From Oligoflexus tunisiensis (GTDB lineage Bacteria; Bdellovibrionota_B; Oligoflexia; Oligoflexales; Oligoflexaceae): a stretch of 64,000 nt of DNA. The position numbers were made by a program, and so were the translations under genes. Positions 16,335-24,082 of the stretch are shown piece after piece (position 1 is the stretch's first letter; each line of letters opens with the position of its first letter). The stretch is taken from positions 6,229,346 to 6,293,345 of the forward strand of contig NZ_BDFO01000001.1 of NCBI RefSeq assembly GCF_001748245.1. The letters run 5' to 3'. The notes under the pieces were generated by a model that saw nothing but the letters and a program-made list of their open reading frames with translations, had not been told where the DNA came from and made no database searches.

Positions 16335-19025
16335 TCAACCCTTCCCGAACATCGCTGGCGCAAGGTCACGAGCCTTGTTCAAGGCCAGCTTCAGACCGTC
16401 CAGTTTATCACCACCGGCCTGGGCCATATCCGCCTTGCCACCGCCGCGACCGTTGATTTCGGGGGCGAGTTTTTGCAGAAGTTCCTGCGACGAGAAACCC
16501 GTCGGCACCTGCTTGCCTTTGGCCACGAGGAGGAAGGCCTTGTTCACGCTGTCCTGTCTCATGCCCAGCACAACGACCGTGTTGGGAGCCTTCTGCAGAA
16601 TCTGATCGCTCAGATCACGCAGGGTCTTCACGCCCTGATCATCCTCGGGGCAAAGGAAGGTCACCACGCGGGTGTCCTGCACCATCGGGGACTCCTCCAG
16701 AATCGTATCGATCTGCTGGGCCAGGGCCTGCGCGCGCAATTTTTCGATCTGTTTTTTCAAATCGCGTTCACTCTGCAGAAGCTTATCGATTTTGCTCGTC
16801 ACATCCTCAAGGCTGGCGGCCTTGAGTTTATTGCGCACCACACGGCTTTCCTGCTCGCGGGATTTCAGATATTCAAAGGCCTTTTGCGAGGTATAAGCCG
16901 TGATACGACGCACACCGGCGGCAATCGAGGATTCCTGGGCGATCACAAACAGGTTGATCTCGGCCGTATTATCAACATGGGTTCCGCCGCAAAGTTCGGT
17001 CGAGAATTCCCCGACCCGGACCACGCGCACCCGATCGCCATATTTTTCGCCGAAGAAGGCGATGGCTCCGGCGGCGACCGCCTCCTCCTTTTCCATTTCA
17101 TCCTTGCGAACTTCCTGCTCGCTGAAGATGCGATCGTTGATCAGCCCTTCGATTTCCGTCAGCTCAGCTTCGGTCAGGGCCTGGAAGTGGCTGAAGTCAA
17201 AACGCAGAAGATCGCTCGTGACGAGTGAGCCCGCCTGCTTCACATGCGTGCCGAGAACCTTCCGCAGCGCCCAGTGCAGCATATGCGTGGCCGTATGGTT
17301 GCGCGCCGTCAGATTCCGCAGCTGCTGATCGGTTTCCTGCTGATAGGATTCGCCGATGGTCAGCATGCCTTTGTGGGGTTTGATATGAACGACGACCAGA
17401 CCTTCGGCCGGTTTCAGTACGTCGATCACTTCGCCCTCAAAACCATGACCGCTCACGCGTCCCCTGTCACCGGCCTGTCCCCCGCTTTCCGCATAGAAAG
17501 GTGTTTCGTCAAAAACGGCCTCCAGAATGACATCCGGCGAAGCCATCGCCGCCGTTTCCAAGCGGGTTTTTTCCTGACCATGCCTTTGCAGAATGGCCAG
17601 GCAACGGCCATGGGCCTGCAGCGCATCATAACCGACAAACTTGATCTGGACGTTGCGCTCCGCCAGTTCCTGGGCGATATCCTCATAATAGTGATCGACA
17701 GTCGCTTCCCCGGCACCTTTCCAGTGGGCGCGCGACTGCGATTTTTGCTTTTCCATGGCTTTTTCAAAAGCCGCTTCATCGACCGTCAGGCCATTCTCCT
17801 GACAGATCACGCGCGTCAGGTCCACCGGGAAGCCGAAGGTATCGTAGAGTTTGAAGGCCACGTCACCCGACAGTTTACCGCTGGCCTTGGCTTGGGCCAT
17901 CTCTTCATCCAAAAGGGCCAGGCCGCGTTCCAGAGTCTTGAAGAATTGTTCCTCTTCCGCCTGCACCGCACGCGAGATAAAGGCGGCTTTTTCCCTGATA
18001 TCGGGATAGGCGTCCGCCATCTGCTCGATCACGAAACCGCAGACCTTGTGGAGGAAGGGTTTATCCAGCCCGATTTTCTTTCCATAGCGGATGGCCCTGC
18101 GGATGATGCGCCGCAGAACATAGCCACGGCCTTCGTTGGCAGGCATCACACCATCGGTGATCAAAAAGGTGGTGGCGCGGGCGTGGTCGGCGATCACACG
18201 GTAAGGAAAGTTGTCCTTGGCCTTGGGATCATAGGTCTGGCCCACCATGCCGGCGATCTTTTGCAGGATCTCCAGAAAGCTATCGATCTCGTAGTTCGTT
18301 TCCGTTTTTTGCAGAATCGAAGCAATACGCTCGAGCCCCATCCCGGTATCGACCGAAGGCTTCGGCAGAGGATGCAGATTGCCCTCGGCATCCCGGTTAT
18401 ACTGCATGAAAACCAGGTTCCAGAATTCCATAAAGCGGTCGCAATCGCAGCCCATGGCGCACTCAGGTCGGCCGCAGCCGTGGGCCGCGCCACGGTCGAC
18501 AAAGATTTCACTGCAAGGACCGCAGGGGCCGGTTTCACCCATCGACCAGAAGTTATCCTTCTCGTCGAAGCGGTAGATCCGTTCCTTGGGAACACCGATC
18601 TGCTTTTCCCAAATTTTCGCCGCCTCATCATCCTCACGGAAGACGGTGACGTAAAGTTTATCGGTTGGAAGCTGCAGTTCCTGGGTAATGAAATCCCAGG
18701 CGAAACGAATCGCATCGGTCTTGAAATAATCACCGAAGGAAAAGTTGCCGAGCATTTCAAAGAACGTATGGTGACGGGCCGTGTACCCGACGTTTTCAAG
18801 GTCGTTATGTTTGCCGCCGGCACGCACGCACTTTTGCACGGACGCTGCGCGGGTGTAGGGACGTTTATCCTTGCCGAGAAATACATCCTTGAATTGAACC
18901 ATACCCGCATTGGTGAAGAGCAGCGTTGGGTCGTTATGGGGAACCAGCGAGGAGCTTTCCACAACGGCATGGCCGTTTTTTTCGAAGAATTTGAGAAATC
19001 GGGAACGAATTTCGGCTACTTTCAT
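16335..19025 (-). CDS. alaS: Alanyl-tRNA synthetase
   Basis: A 896-residue class II synthetase charging tRNA-Ala in the cytoplasm. The catalytic core starts at once (MKVAEIRSRFLKFFEKNGH), with the motif 2 region RHHTFFEMLGNFSFGDYF and the tRNA-recognition block GVMPANEGRGYVLRRIIRRA. The editing domain has both zinc motifs, HTATH and CGGTH. The DHHA1-type C-terminal domain (about 780-896) ends GRGGGKADMAQAGG, as in the family. Length is normal. No good Shine-Dalgarno precedes the ATG, and a promoter-like sequence abuts the start codon (19029-19058). Followed by xthA. Confidence 0.97.
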   Translation of the reverse strand: MKVAEIRSRFLKFFEKNGHAVVESSSLVPHNDPTLLFTNAGMVQFKDVFLGKDKRPYTRAASVQKCVRAGGKHNDLENVGYTARHHTFFEMLGNFSFGDYFKTDAIRFAWDFITQELQLPTDKLYVTVFREDDEAAKIWEKQIGVPKERIYRFDEKDNFWSMGETGPCGPCSEIFVDRGAAHGCGRPECAMGCDCDRFMEFWNLVFMQYNRDAEGNLHPLPKPSVDTGMGLERIASILQKTETNYEIDSFLEILQKIAGMVGQTYDPKAKDNFPYRVIADHARATTFLITDGVMPANEGRGYVLRRIIRRAIRYGKKIGLDKPFLHKVCGFVIEQMADAYPDIREKAAFISRAVQAEEEQFFKTLERGLALLDEEMAQAKASGKLSGDVAFKLYDTFGFPVDLTRVICQENGLTVDEAAFEKAMEKQKSQSRAHWKGAGEATVDHYYEDIAQELAERNVQIKFVGYDALQAHGRCLAILQRHGQEKTRLETAAMASPDVILEAVFDETPFYAESGGQAGDRGRVSGHGFEGEVIDVLKPAEGLVVVHIKPHKGMLTIGESYQQETDQQLRNLTARNHTATHMLHWALRKVLGTHVKQAGSLVTSDLLRFDFSHFQALTEAELTEIEGLINDRIFSEQEVRKDEMEKEEAVAAGAIAFFGEKYGDRVRVVRVGEFSTELCGGTHVDNTAEINLFVIAQESSIAAGVRRITAYTSQKAFEYLKSREQESRVVRNKLKAASLEDVTSKIDKLLQSERDLKKQIEKLRAQALAQQIDTILEESPMVQDTRVVTFLCPEDDQGVKTLRDLSDQILQKAPNTVVVLGMRQDSVNKAFLLVAKGKQVPTGFSSQELLQKLAPEINGRGGGKADMAQAGGDKLDGLKLALNKARDLAPAMFGKG

Positions 19026-19028
19026 GCG

Positions 19029-19058
19029 TATATACCTATGGATGTCTTACACCGTCAA
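19029..19058 (-). promoter_or_regulatory. Promoter-like sequence abutting the alaS start codon
   Basis: On the minus strand TTGACG (19058-19053), an 18-base spacer and TATATA (19034-19029), with only three bases between the -10 and the ATG of alaS. A transcript started here would be leaderless or begin within the first codons. A promoter further upstream remains possible. Confidence 0.4.
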
Positions 19059-19111
19059 TACGGATCGGCCGTTGACAAGAGAAGTCAGTGTAATCCGGAA
19101 TGAGCTTGTGA

Positions 19112-19729
19112 TCAATCGCGGGGCGGGAGGTGAAGTAGGTAATCGGACTCCGCGGAAAACAGCTCAAATTTGCGCTGTTCCATTTCGTCGTCACTCAGGC
19201 CGCGGTCGTCGGTGATGGCCGCCATGATTCCCACTTCCGTGGAACTGGCTGAAGGATCATCGTTGTAGTGATCGAAGTAGGTATGAGCCAATTCATGATA
19301 AACGACCTGCCGGAGCATATGGCGTCCGCGCAGGCGATGGCGATCCGGGGTTGTCGTGGGATCAACGATGTAAATATGATAGGCCCGTTCCCCGTCGTAG
19401 CATTCCACCCGACGGTTCAAACCCATACGCATCGTATCATTCTGCAGTTCACCCGCACCGAGCGGCACCAGAACCAGAGTCCGGATCTGAGCCAGCCGCG
19501 CGAGGGGATAATGATGAGGGCCAAGGGTTTGCGCATCCGTCGCGTAGTCGTCGAGCAGGCTCTGGAGTTGAGGGTCAATATTACGGGGCTTCCGGCAGTC
19601 TTCATCCGGCCCGTTAAAGGTCTCCCGCAGCTCGCCTTCAAGCCGCGAGAACTGATCCCTTTGCGTGCCACGGCACGCAAGGCCAGAGACGACAAGAAAC
19701 AGCAATAAAATCCGACCATGCAGACGCAT
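19112..19729 (-). CDS. Small lipoprotein with a zincin-type HExxHxxxxH motif
   Basis: A 205-residue protein with a lipoprotein signal (LLLFLVVSGLAC, lipobox at residue ~19) and, near residue 150, HELAHTYFDH. This matches the HExxHxxxxH pattern in which three residues bind zinc and Glu activates water in gluzincin/metzincin peptidases. A putative periplasm- or outer-membrane-anchored metallopeptidase; I do not recognise a named family. It precedes alaS on the same strand with an 86-base gap containing the alaS promoter candidate. On the minus strand TTGAGT-17-GATAAA upstream (about 19760-19785) is a weak promoter candidate. Confidence 0.7.
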   Translation of the reverse strand: MRLHGRILLLFLVVSGLACRGTQRDQFSRLEGELRETFNGPDEDCRKPRNIDPQLQSLLDDYATDAQTLGPHHYPLARLAQIRTLVLVPLGAGELQNDTMRMGLNRRVECYDGERAYHIYIVDPTTTPDRHRLRGRHMLRQVVYHELAHTYFDHYNDDPSASSTEVGIMAAITDDRGLSDDEMEQRKFELFSAESDYLLHLPPRD

Positions 19730-19950
19730 CGTTCAACCTTTTGCGTTGGGATAGGGACCTGTTTTTTTATCGGCTCGGCTTGTCTAAAACTCAAGAAAGC
19801 CGGGATAGCCCCATGAATAGGGCAGGATGCAGTGGGTAAATAAATGGCGTTCGGATCCCGACGCGGAGGATTCCAGACCATTCTTGTCCCCCGATGGAAA
19901 GAGGAGTAGCATGCGAGGCCTTGGGGATACCTTCATGCGGAGGGCTGAGG

Positions 19951-20799
19951 ATGCTTCGTTTCCTACTGATACTGGGACTCCTGCTGATGACCTGTCGCAG
20001 CTGGGCCGCCGCTCCGCAGCGAATTGTGTCGGCTTCGGTGGGAACCGATGAAATCCTGTTTGAGATCCTGAGCCGGCGGCACGAACTGCATCGTCTGGTT
20101 GCCGTTTCGATCTTTTCTGAGAATAAAAATTACAGCCATCTGGAAAAAATTCCGGCTTCGATCAAGGGTCGGGTGGGAGACAGCCTGGAAGCCCTGGTGG
20201 CATTAAAGCCGGATCTGGCCATCCTTGCGAGCTACAATCGCCAGGAGATCCAGCATCAATTGAAACGCGCCGGCGTGCAGGTGATCACGCAGGAAAACTT
20301 TCGCAGCCTCGCCGATATTCAGGACAATATCCACATGATCGGTCGGGTCACAGGCACGGTCAAGGAAGCGGAAGCCCTTGTTCAGGAGATGCAAAAGACC
20401 CTGGCCGCCGCCCGGACCCGGAGTGCCTGCCCCAAGGGTGACCCTACGTTTCTGCAGTATTCCGGCTATGATACGGTTCCCGGAGCTGACACCATCATTC
20501 ACGATGCCGCCGCGCATGCCGGTTTTATTAATCTGGCGGCGCGTCTCAAGCTCAGTGGCTGGGCGCAGTTGAGTCAGGAGGTGCTGGCGACACTTGATCC
20601 CGATTTCGTCGTGACCGCCGGGGATCCCGCGCAGAAGAAAGACATTCAGTCGCAACTTCTGAAAAGGCCGGCCTGGCAGAATCTCAGAGCCGTCAAGGCG
20701 GGCCGTTTGATCATCATTCCAGAGCGGCAGCTCTATTCCGTCTCCCACCATGTGACCAAACTGGTCCAGACCCTGGCCGGGGCACGGCGCTGTTCCTGA
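19951..20799 (+). CDS. BtuF/FepB-like periplasmic substrate-binding protein
   Basis: About 282 residues. A signal peptide (MLRFLLILGLLLMTCRSWAAA) precedes a periplasmic-binding fold of the TroA/BtuF class: PQRIVSASVGTDEILFEIL at the start, a long linking helix (VTGTVKEAEALVQEMQKTL), and the C-terminal lobe with LSQEVLATLDPDFVVTAGDP. Such proteins deliver corrinoids, haem or iron-siderophores to an ABC importer, but no permease or ATPase gene is adjacent, so the transporter would be encoded elsewhere. I choose ATG 19951 (AGGG about 8 bases upstream) because longer starts would bury the signal peptide. I looked for a cobalamin riboswitch upstream and did not find its conserved boxes. Confidence 0.8.
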   Translation: MLRFLLILGLLLMTCRSWAAAPQRIVSASVGTDEILFEILSRRHELHRLVAVSIFSENKNYSHLEKIPASIKGRVGDSLEALVALKPDLAILASYNRQEIQHQLKRAGVQVITQENFRSLADIQDNIHMIGRVTGTVKEAEALVQEMQKTLAAARTRSACPKGDPTFLQYSGYDTVPGADTIIHDAAAHAGFINLAARLKLSGWAQLSQEVLATLDPDFVVTAGDPAQKKDIQSQLLKRPAWQNLRAVKAGRLIIIPERQLYSVSHHVTKLVQTLAGARRCS

Positions 20800-20890
20800 T
20801 TAATCATTGACATGTCTTTCGTGCATAGGTAATTCTTCATGATCGGTTCGCGCTATCTCAGCGCGCCTGGCACGCGAGGCACCCACATCC

Positions 20891-21610
20891 ATGCACCTTG
20901 TTTACGTCGACTTCGATGGAACACTCGTCAAGTCCAACTCCCTGCATTATCTGGTTGCCGTGCACCAGCATCAGCTGGCAAGCCAGCGGTCCCTGGCGTC
21001 GCTGATCCGTTGGGGTTTGGCCTGGATTGCGCTTCCCCTCATATTGATTCTGCATAAGGTGTCCGAATCGGCCCGTGATGCCGTGACCTATCGCCTTTAT
21101 CGAGGCCTCACCCGGGCCGATATCGCGGCCGGTGCCGCAGCGTTCTGGCAGAAAAAACAGAGCCACGTTTTTCACAACCACGCGATTGCCCTTCTGCATG
21201 AGCTGGCCGCTCAAGGCCATCGGATCGTGCTCGTCTCCGGAAGTCTGCAGGAAGTGATTCAGCCTGCGATGCGAGTCTGCGGTCTGGAGCCCTTGATCGA
21301 GACCTATCTCACCGCCTCGCTGCAATATAATGCCCAAGGGCAATGTCAGTGCATCGAGGGGCAGGCCAATATTCAGGCCCAGAAGGTAAACAGGATTCAG
21401 GCCTATGAAAGCGCGGCGGGTCTGACGCCCACGGCACGACTGGCGATCACCGACTCTCTGTCTGACCTCCCGCTTTTGAACTTCTGCGATGATGCCGTTG
21501 TGATTGAACCGAAAGCCGATCTGCAGAAGGAAGCGCTGCGCCGCCAATGGAAAATACTCCGCGAATCACAGGCCTCCCAGGGCCCGGGTCGCTCTCCCAA
21601 CAAACTCTGA
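20891..21610 (+). CDS. HAD-superfamily (IB) phosphatase, SerB-like
   Basis: A 239-residue haloacid-dehalogenase-type hydrolase. Motif I is DFDGT near the N-terminus (nucleophile Asp and general-acid Asp), motif II is the Ser in VLVSGS, and motif III/IV are the downstream Lys region and ITDSLSDLPLL. A hydrophobic helical insertion after motif I (~40-60) is the subfamily cap. IB members include phosphoserine phosphatase and lipid-phosphate phosphatases. It lies 16 bases before plsC on the same strand; because HAD-IB and PlsC domains are known as fusions, a phospholipid-related phosphatase is a reasonable inference, though the substrate is unproven. Confidence 0.82.
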   Translation: MHLVYVDFDGTLVKSNSLHYLVAVHQHQLASQRSLASLIRWGLAWIALPLILILHKVSESARDAVTYRLYRGLTRADIAAGAAAFWQKKQSHVFHNHAIALLHELAAQGHRIVLVSGSLQEVIQPAMRVCGLEPLIETYLTASLQYNAQGQCQCIEGQANIQAQKVNRIQAYESAAGLTPTARLAITDSLSDLPLLNFCDDAVVIEPKADLQKEALRRQWKILRESQASQGPGRSPNKL

Positions 21611-21626
21611 CACCTGGAGATCACAC

Positions 21627-22442
21627 ATGAAAATGAATCCCATTGAGGGCCGTATCAAGGATTTTGACCGCAGCAGTCTTGTGGTGGCTCTGCTCTGCAA
21701 CCTGACCTATGTGCTGCTGGCCCCTTTCCTTTTGCTGGCCTGCCGCCTGGGACCCAAGGCCCGCTTTGCCTCGCACCTGACCGGCCGTTTTGTGGCAAAA
21801 CATTTCTCACGCCTGATCATCGCCAGCCACCGCGGGATGCGTTTTTCGCGGAACATCGCTATCGATGCGCTGCCGAACCAGTATATTATCGTGGCCAATC
21901 ACTTGAGCCGCATGGACCTCATCTATACCGTCTCCCTGTTCTCCCGTCCGACCTACATTGGCAAAGTTGAACTGAAGCGATCGCTCCTCGGTCTGGCCAC
22001 GATTCTGAGTGGCAGCATCTTTGTGAAGCGCGAGGAAAAGGATAGCCGCAAGGCCGCTCTCAACGCCTTGCGTGCCAAGGCTAGCGAAGGTCATGCCCTC
22101 GGTTTATTCCCGGAAGGGGCTTCCAACAAAACGGACGGTGAACCCATGGAATTCAAATTGGGCGCCTTTATCATTGCGCAGGAATTCAAGCTGCCGATGG
22201 CCCTGACCGCCATTCATGATTATCCAGCCTGGGACGGCAAGCGTGAGGTCGGCATCGAAGTCTTCGATGTTTTGTACCCGGATCAGTTTGCAAGCGCAGA
22301 AGCCATGCGCGATACTGCCTTTGAACGCATCAGAGCACGTTTGGAAGCACGACGTCTAACCGTGGAAGCTGCCTTTATGCAGGCCGCCTCGGGTGCCTCC
22401 AAGGCTACTGCCTGGGCTTTGCAGAATTCCGTCACTCACTAA
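21627..22442 (+). CDS. plsC: 1-acyl-sn-glycerol-3-phosphate acyltransferase
   Basis: A 271-residue membrane-associated acyltransferase that makes phosphatidic acid from lysophosphatidate. It has an N-terminal hydrophobic segment (~20-45), the catalytic NHLSRMD (H-x4-D) block, the GSIFVKRE region and the substrate-binding FPEGAS motif. I choose ATG 21627 (CTGGAG 7 bases upstream) over the much longer open frame from 21504, which would overlap the HAD gene and lacks a signal. Its last 11 bases overlap the convergent small zinc-ribbon gene. Confidence 0.88.
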   Translation: MKMNPIEGRIKDFDRSSLVVALLCNLTYVLLAPFLLLACRLGPKARFASHLTGRFVAKHFSRLIIASHRGMRFSRNIAIDALPNQYIIVANHLSRMDLIYTVSLFSRPTYIGKVELKRSLLGLATILSGSIFVKREEKDSRKAALNALRAKASEGHALGLFPEGASNKTDGEPMEFKLGAFIIAQEFKLPMALTAIHDYPAWDGKREVGIEVFDVLYPDQFASAEAMRDTAFERIRARLEARRLTVEAAFMQAASGASKATAWALQNSVTH

Positions 22443-22635
22443 ATCTGTCGGCGAGCGGATCCGGCGGCTCCCTGCGCTTTTTGGTCTTCGCCCAGGCGCG
22501 GGCGCCGGGGGATTTTTTCAGCTCGCGCTTGCACGATTTGCAGACATCCTCAAGACGGCCCGTCTTGAGGCTGACAAAAAATTCCCGCTCATCCTTTTCA
22601 AGATCGCAGTTTCTGCACACTTTCTGCAAAGTCAC
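22432..22635 (-). CDS. Small zinc-ribbon-like protein
   Basis: A 67-residue basic protein with two Cys pairs (CRNC and CKSC, 21 residues between the pairs) in the style VCRNCDLEKDEREF ... VCKSCKREL. This looks like a single four-Cys zinc ribbon, seen in small nucleic-acid-binding proteins and HNH-type accessory proteins. Function unknown. The annotated GTG at 22635 sits directly on an AGGAGGAG ribosome site; the TTG at 22629 has better spacing (about 6-8 bases) and may be the true start. It overlaps plsC at the 3' end. Confidence 0.6.
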   Translation of the reverse strand: MTLQKVCRNCDLEKDEREFFVSLKTGRLEDVCKSCKRELKKSPGARAWAKTKKRREPPDPLADRFSE

Positions 22636-22786
22636 CTCCTCCTGCCCTGGACTGATTCAAAGGCCAGCCCCGTGAAAAGACAAGACCTGGTTTTCCCATC
22701 AGTCAGGAAGGGCAGGAAGGGCTGGACAAGGCTGCTTTCCCGACGCAAATTAGCCCCCACGTTTTTGAGTCCTATAAGGAGAGGCC

Positions 22787-23101
22787 ATGAGCCAGAACCC
22801 TCAGGAAGAACTGCGGCAAAAACTTGCGGCCGAGATTGATAGCGCGCCCTGGTCGGCCCTTGTGCGTCACTTTGCATTTGGGCGTGTGTATGTCGTCCGA
22901 CCCCCTTGGGACCTTCTGGACGCGGCGCTGGCCTTGCATCACGATGCGACCGAATTGGTAAAGGAGGCCATCCGTCAAAAACAACTGGAGCAGCCTTCCG
23001 CCGAGGAAGCTGAATCCTGGCACAGAGCGAACGCGAGCTTTGACATGCTGGTGATCAGCCCCTTCATCCTGATTCAGACCAGGGAAAATCGCCAGGTCTG
23101 A
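22787..23101 (+). CDS. DUF2288 family protein
   Basis: A 104-residue cytoplasmic protein matching the DUF2288 pattern from memory: an N-terminal PWSALVRHFAFGRVYVV segment, the acidic DLLDAALALHHDATELVKEAI helix, and a C-terminal EAESWHRANASFDMLVISPFILIQ stretch (22990-23080). Function unknown for the family. AAGGAG stands 6 bases before ATG. The following 297 bases to the next gene contain no ORF I believe. Confidence 0.7.
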   Translation: MSQNPQEELRQKLAAEIDSAPWSALVRHFAFGRVYVVRPPWDLLDAALALHHDATELVKEAIRQKQLEQPSAEEAESWHRANASFDMLVISPFILIQTRENRQV

Positions 23102-23398
23102 CCGCTGCGACTGCTTCGTGGGTGAGATTGGGAATTGTCATCGCGTCCGCGCAGCGAAACACTAGCAGCCTAGGAAGGATGGCGGGCGCATCGGAATACT
23201 CTGAAAAATTCTTTTCCCTGTGCCCGACCTGCGACAAAGTCCCAACCTGGGCGTATTTTTCAGTTTATTTGTGTACACTCAACCAGCGGGCAGCCCTAAG
23301 CATACGATACCAAAACGTTTTTCCAGCGGAATTCGCCACCAGGATTGGTTAAATTATCTGTTCAGGATGATGACTGATCTTCACAAGGAGCGCGGCTG

Positions 23399-24037
23399 AT
23401 GCACGGGGATCCCAACAGGCAGAAGAAGCGAGGTGATGTGGCTCTCAGACTTGTTCCGAACGAGGAACAGGAGGTGACCCTGCACATCAGTCTCTCCGAT
23501 ATCGAACCCCAGATCTGGCGCCGGCTGCAGGTCAGCGATGCGATCAACCTGCATGAACTGCACCTGATCATCCAGGGCGCCTTCGGCTGGAAGAACAGTC
23601 ACCTGCACAGTTTCATCGTCAAGCAGGGCGAGGTCTATTCTTCACGGGCCGCCGCTTTTGATTTCGATGAAGCCGAGGAGGAAGGTGATAGTCGATCGGT
23701 GCAGCTGCGTGATCTCATCCACAGGCAAATCAAGAGTTTCCGCTATGTCTACGACATGGGCGATAACTGGATGCATAAAATCAAGATTGAACAGGTTCAG
23801 AACAAAACCCGCGAACACCTCCTTCCTGTCTGCACGGACGGCGCGCGGCACGGGCCGCCCGAGGACTGTGGCGGCTCGCTGGGTTACGAGGAATTGCTCG
23901 AAGCGCTTCAGGATTCACACCACCCGCAACACGCCGAAGCCCTGCGGAGCCTGACGCAGAGCTTTGACCCACAGCAGTTCAATCTACGTCAGGCCAACGC
24001 TCAAATTAAGAAAATGTTGGATGGAAATATGCGGTAA
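23399..24037 (+). CDS. Plasmid pRiA4b ORF-3 family protein
   Basis: A 212-residue protein of the pRiA4b Orf3-like family (PF07929): the LHISLSDIEPQIWRRLQV opening, LHELHLIIQGAFGWKNSHLHSF, then FRYVYDMGDNWMHKIKIE and the cysteine-bearing GPPEDCGGSLGYEELLEAL. The family is widespread on chromosomes, plasmids and some transposons; its biochemical role is not established. AAGGAG lies 8 bases upstream of ATG. I see no inverted repeats or transposase nearby, so nothing marks it as part of a mobile element here. Confidence 0.85.
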   Translation: MHGDPNRQKKRGDVALRLVPNEEQEVTLHISLSDIEPQIWRRLQVSDAINLHELHLIIQGAFGWKNSHLHSFIVKQGEVYSSRAAAFDFDEAEEEGDSRSVQLRDLIHRQIKSFRYVYDMGDNWMHKIKIEQVQNKTREHLLPVCTDGARHGPPEDCGGSLGYEELLEALQDSHHPQHAEALRSLTQSFDPQQFNLRQANAQIKKMLDGNMR

Positions 24038-24082
24038 TCTGTGCGAGATTCGGGGGTCTTACCCTCGCACAAAGGACCCTGC

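Noticed and set aside
17244..19103. 619-codon open frame on the plus strand opposite alaS
   Set aside because: It is the antisense of a complete, well-conserved alaS; its protein has no recognisable motifs or ribosome site.
19730..19950. Cobalamin riboswitch ahead of the BtuF-like gene
   Set aside because: The conserved B12-box and GCCACTG-type core were searched for by eye and not found.
23102..23398. Possible 76-codon ORF in the 297-base gap before the pRiA4b-type gene
   Set aside because: No ribosome site, and amino-acid composition not like a real protein here. I saw a GTGTACAC dyad near 23271-23278 but no matching promoter spacing.
23399..24037. Mobile element suggested by the plasmid-derived family name of the pRiA4b-ORF3 protein
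   Set aside because: No transposase, terminal inverted repeats or target duplications seen around it; the family is common on chromosomes.
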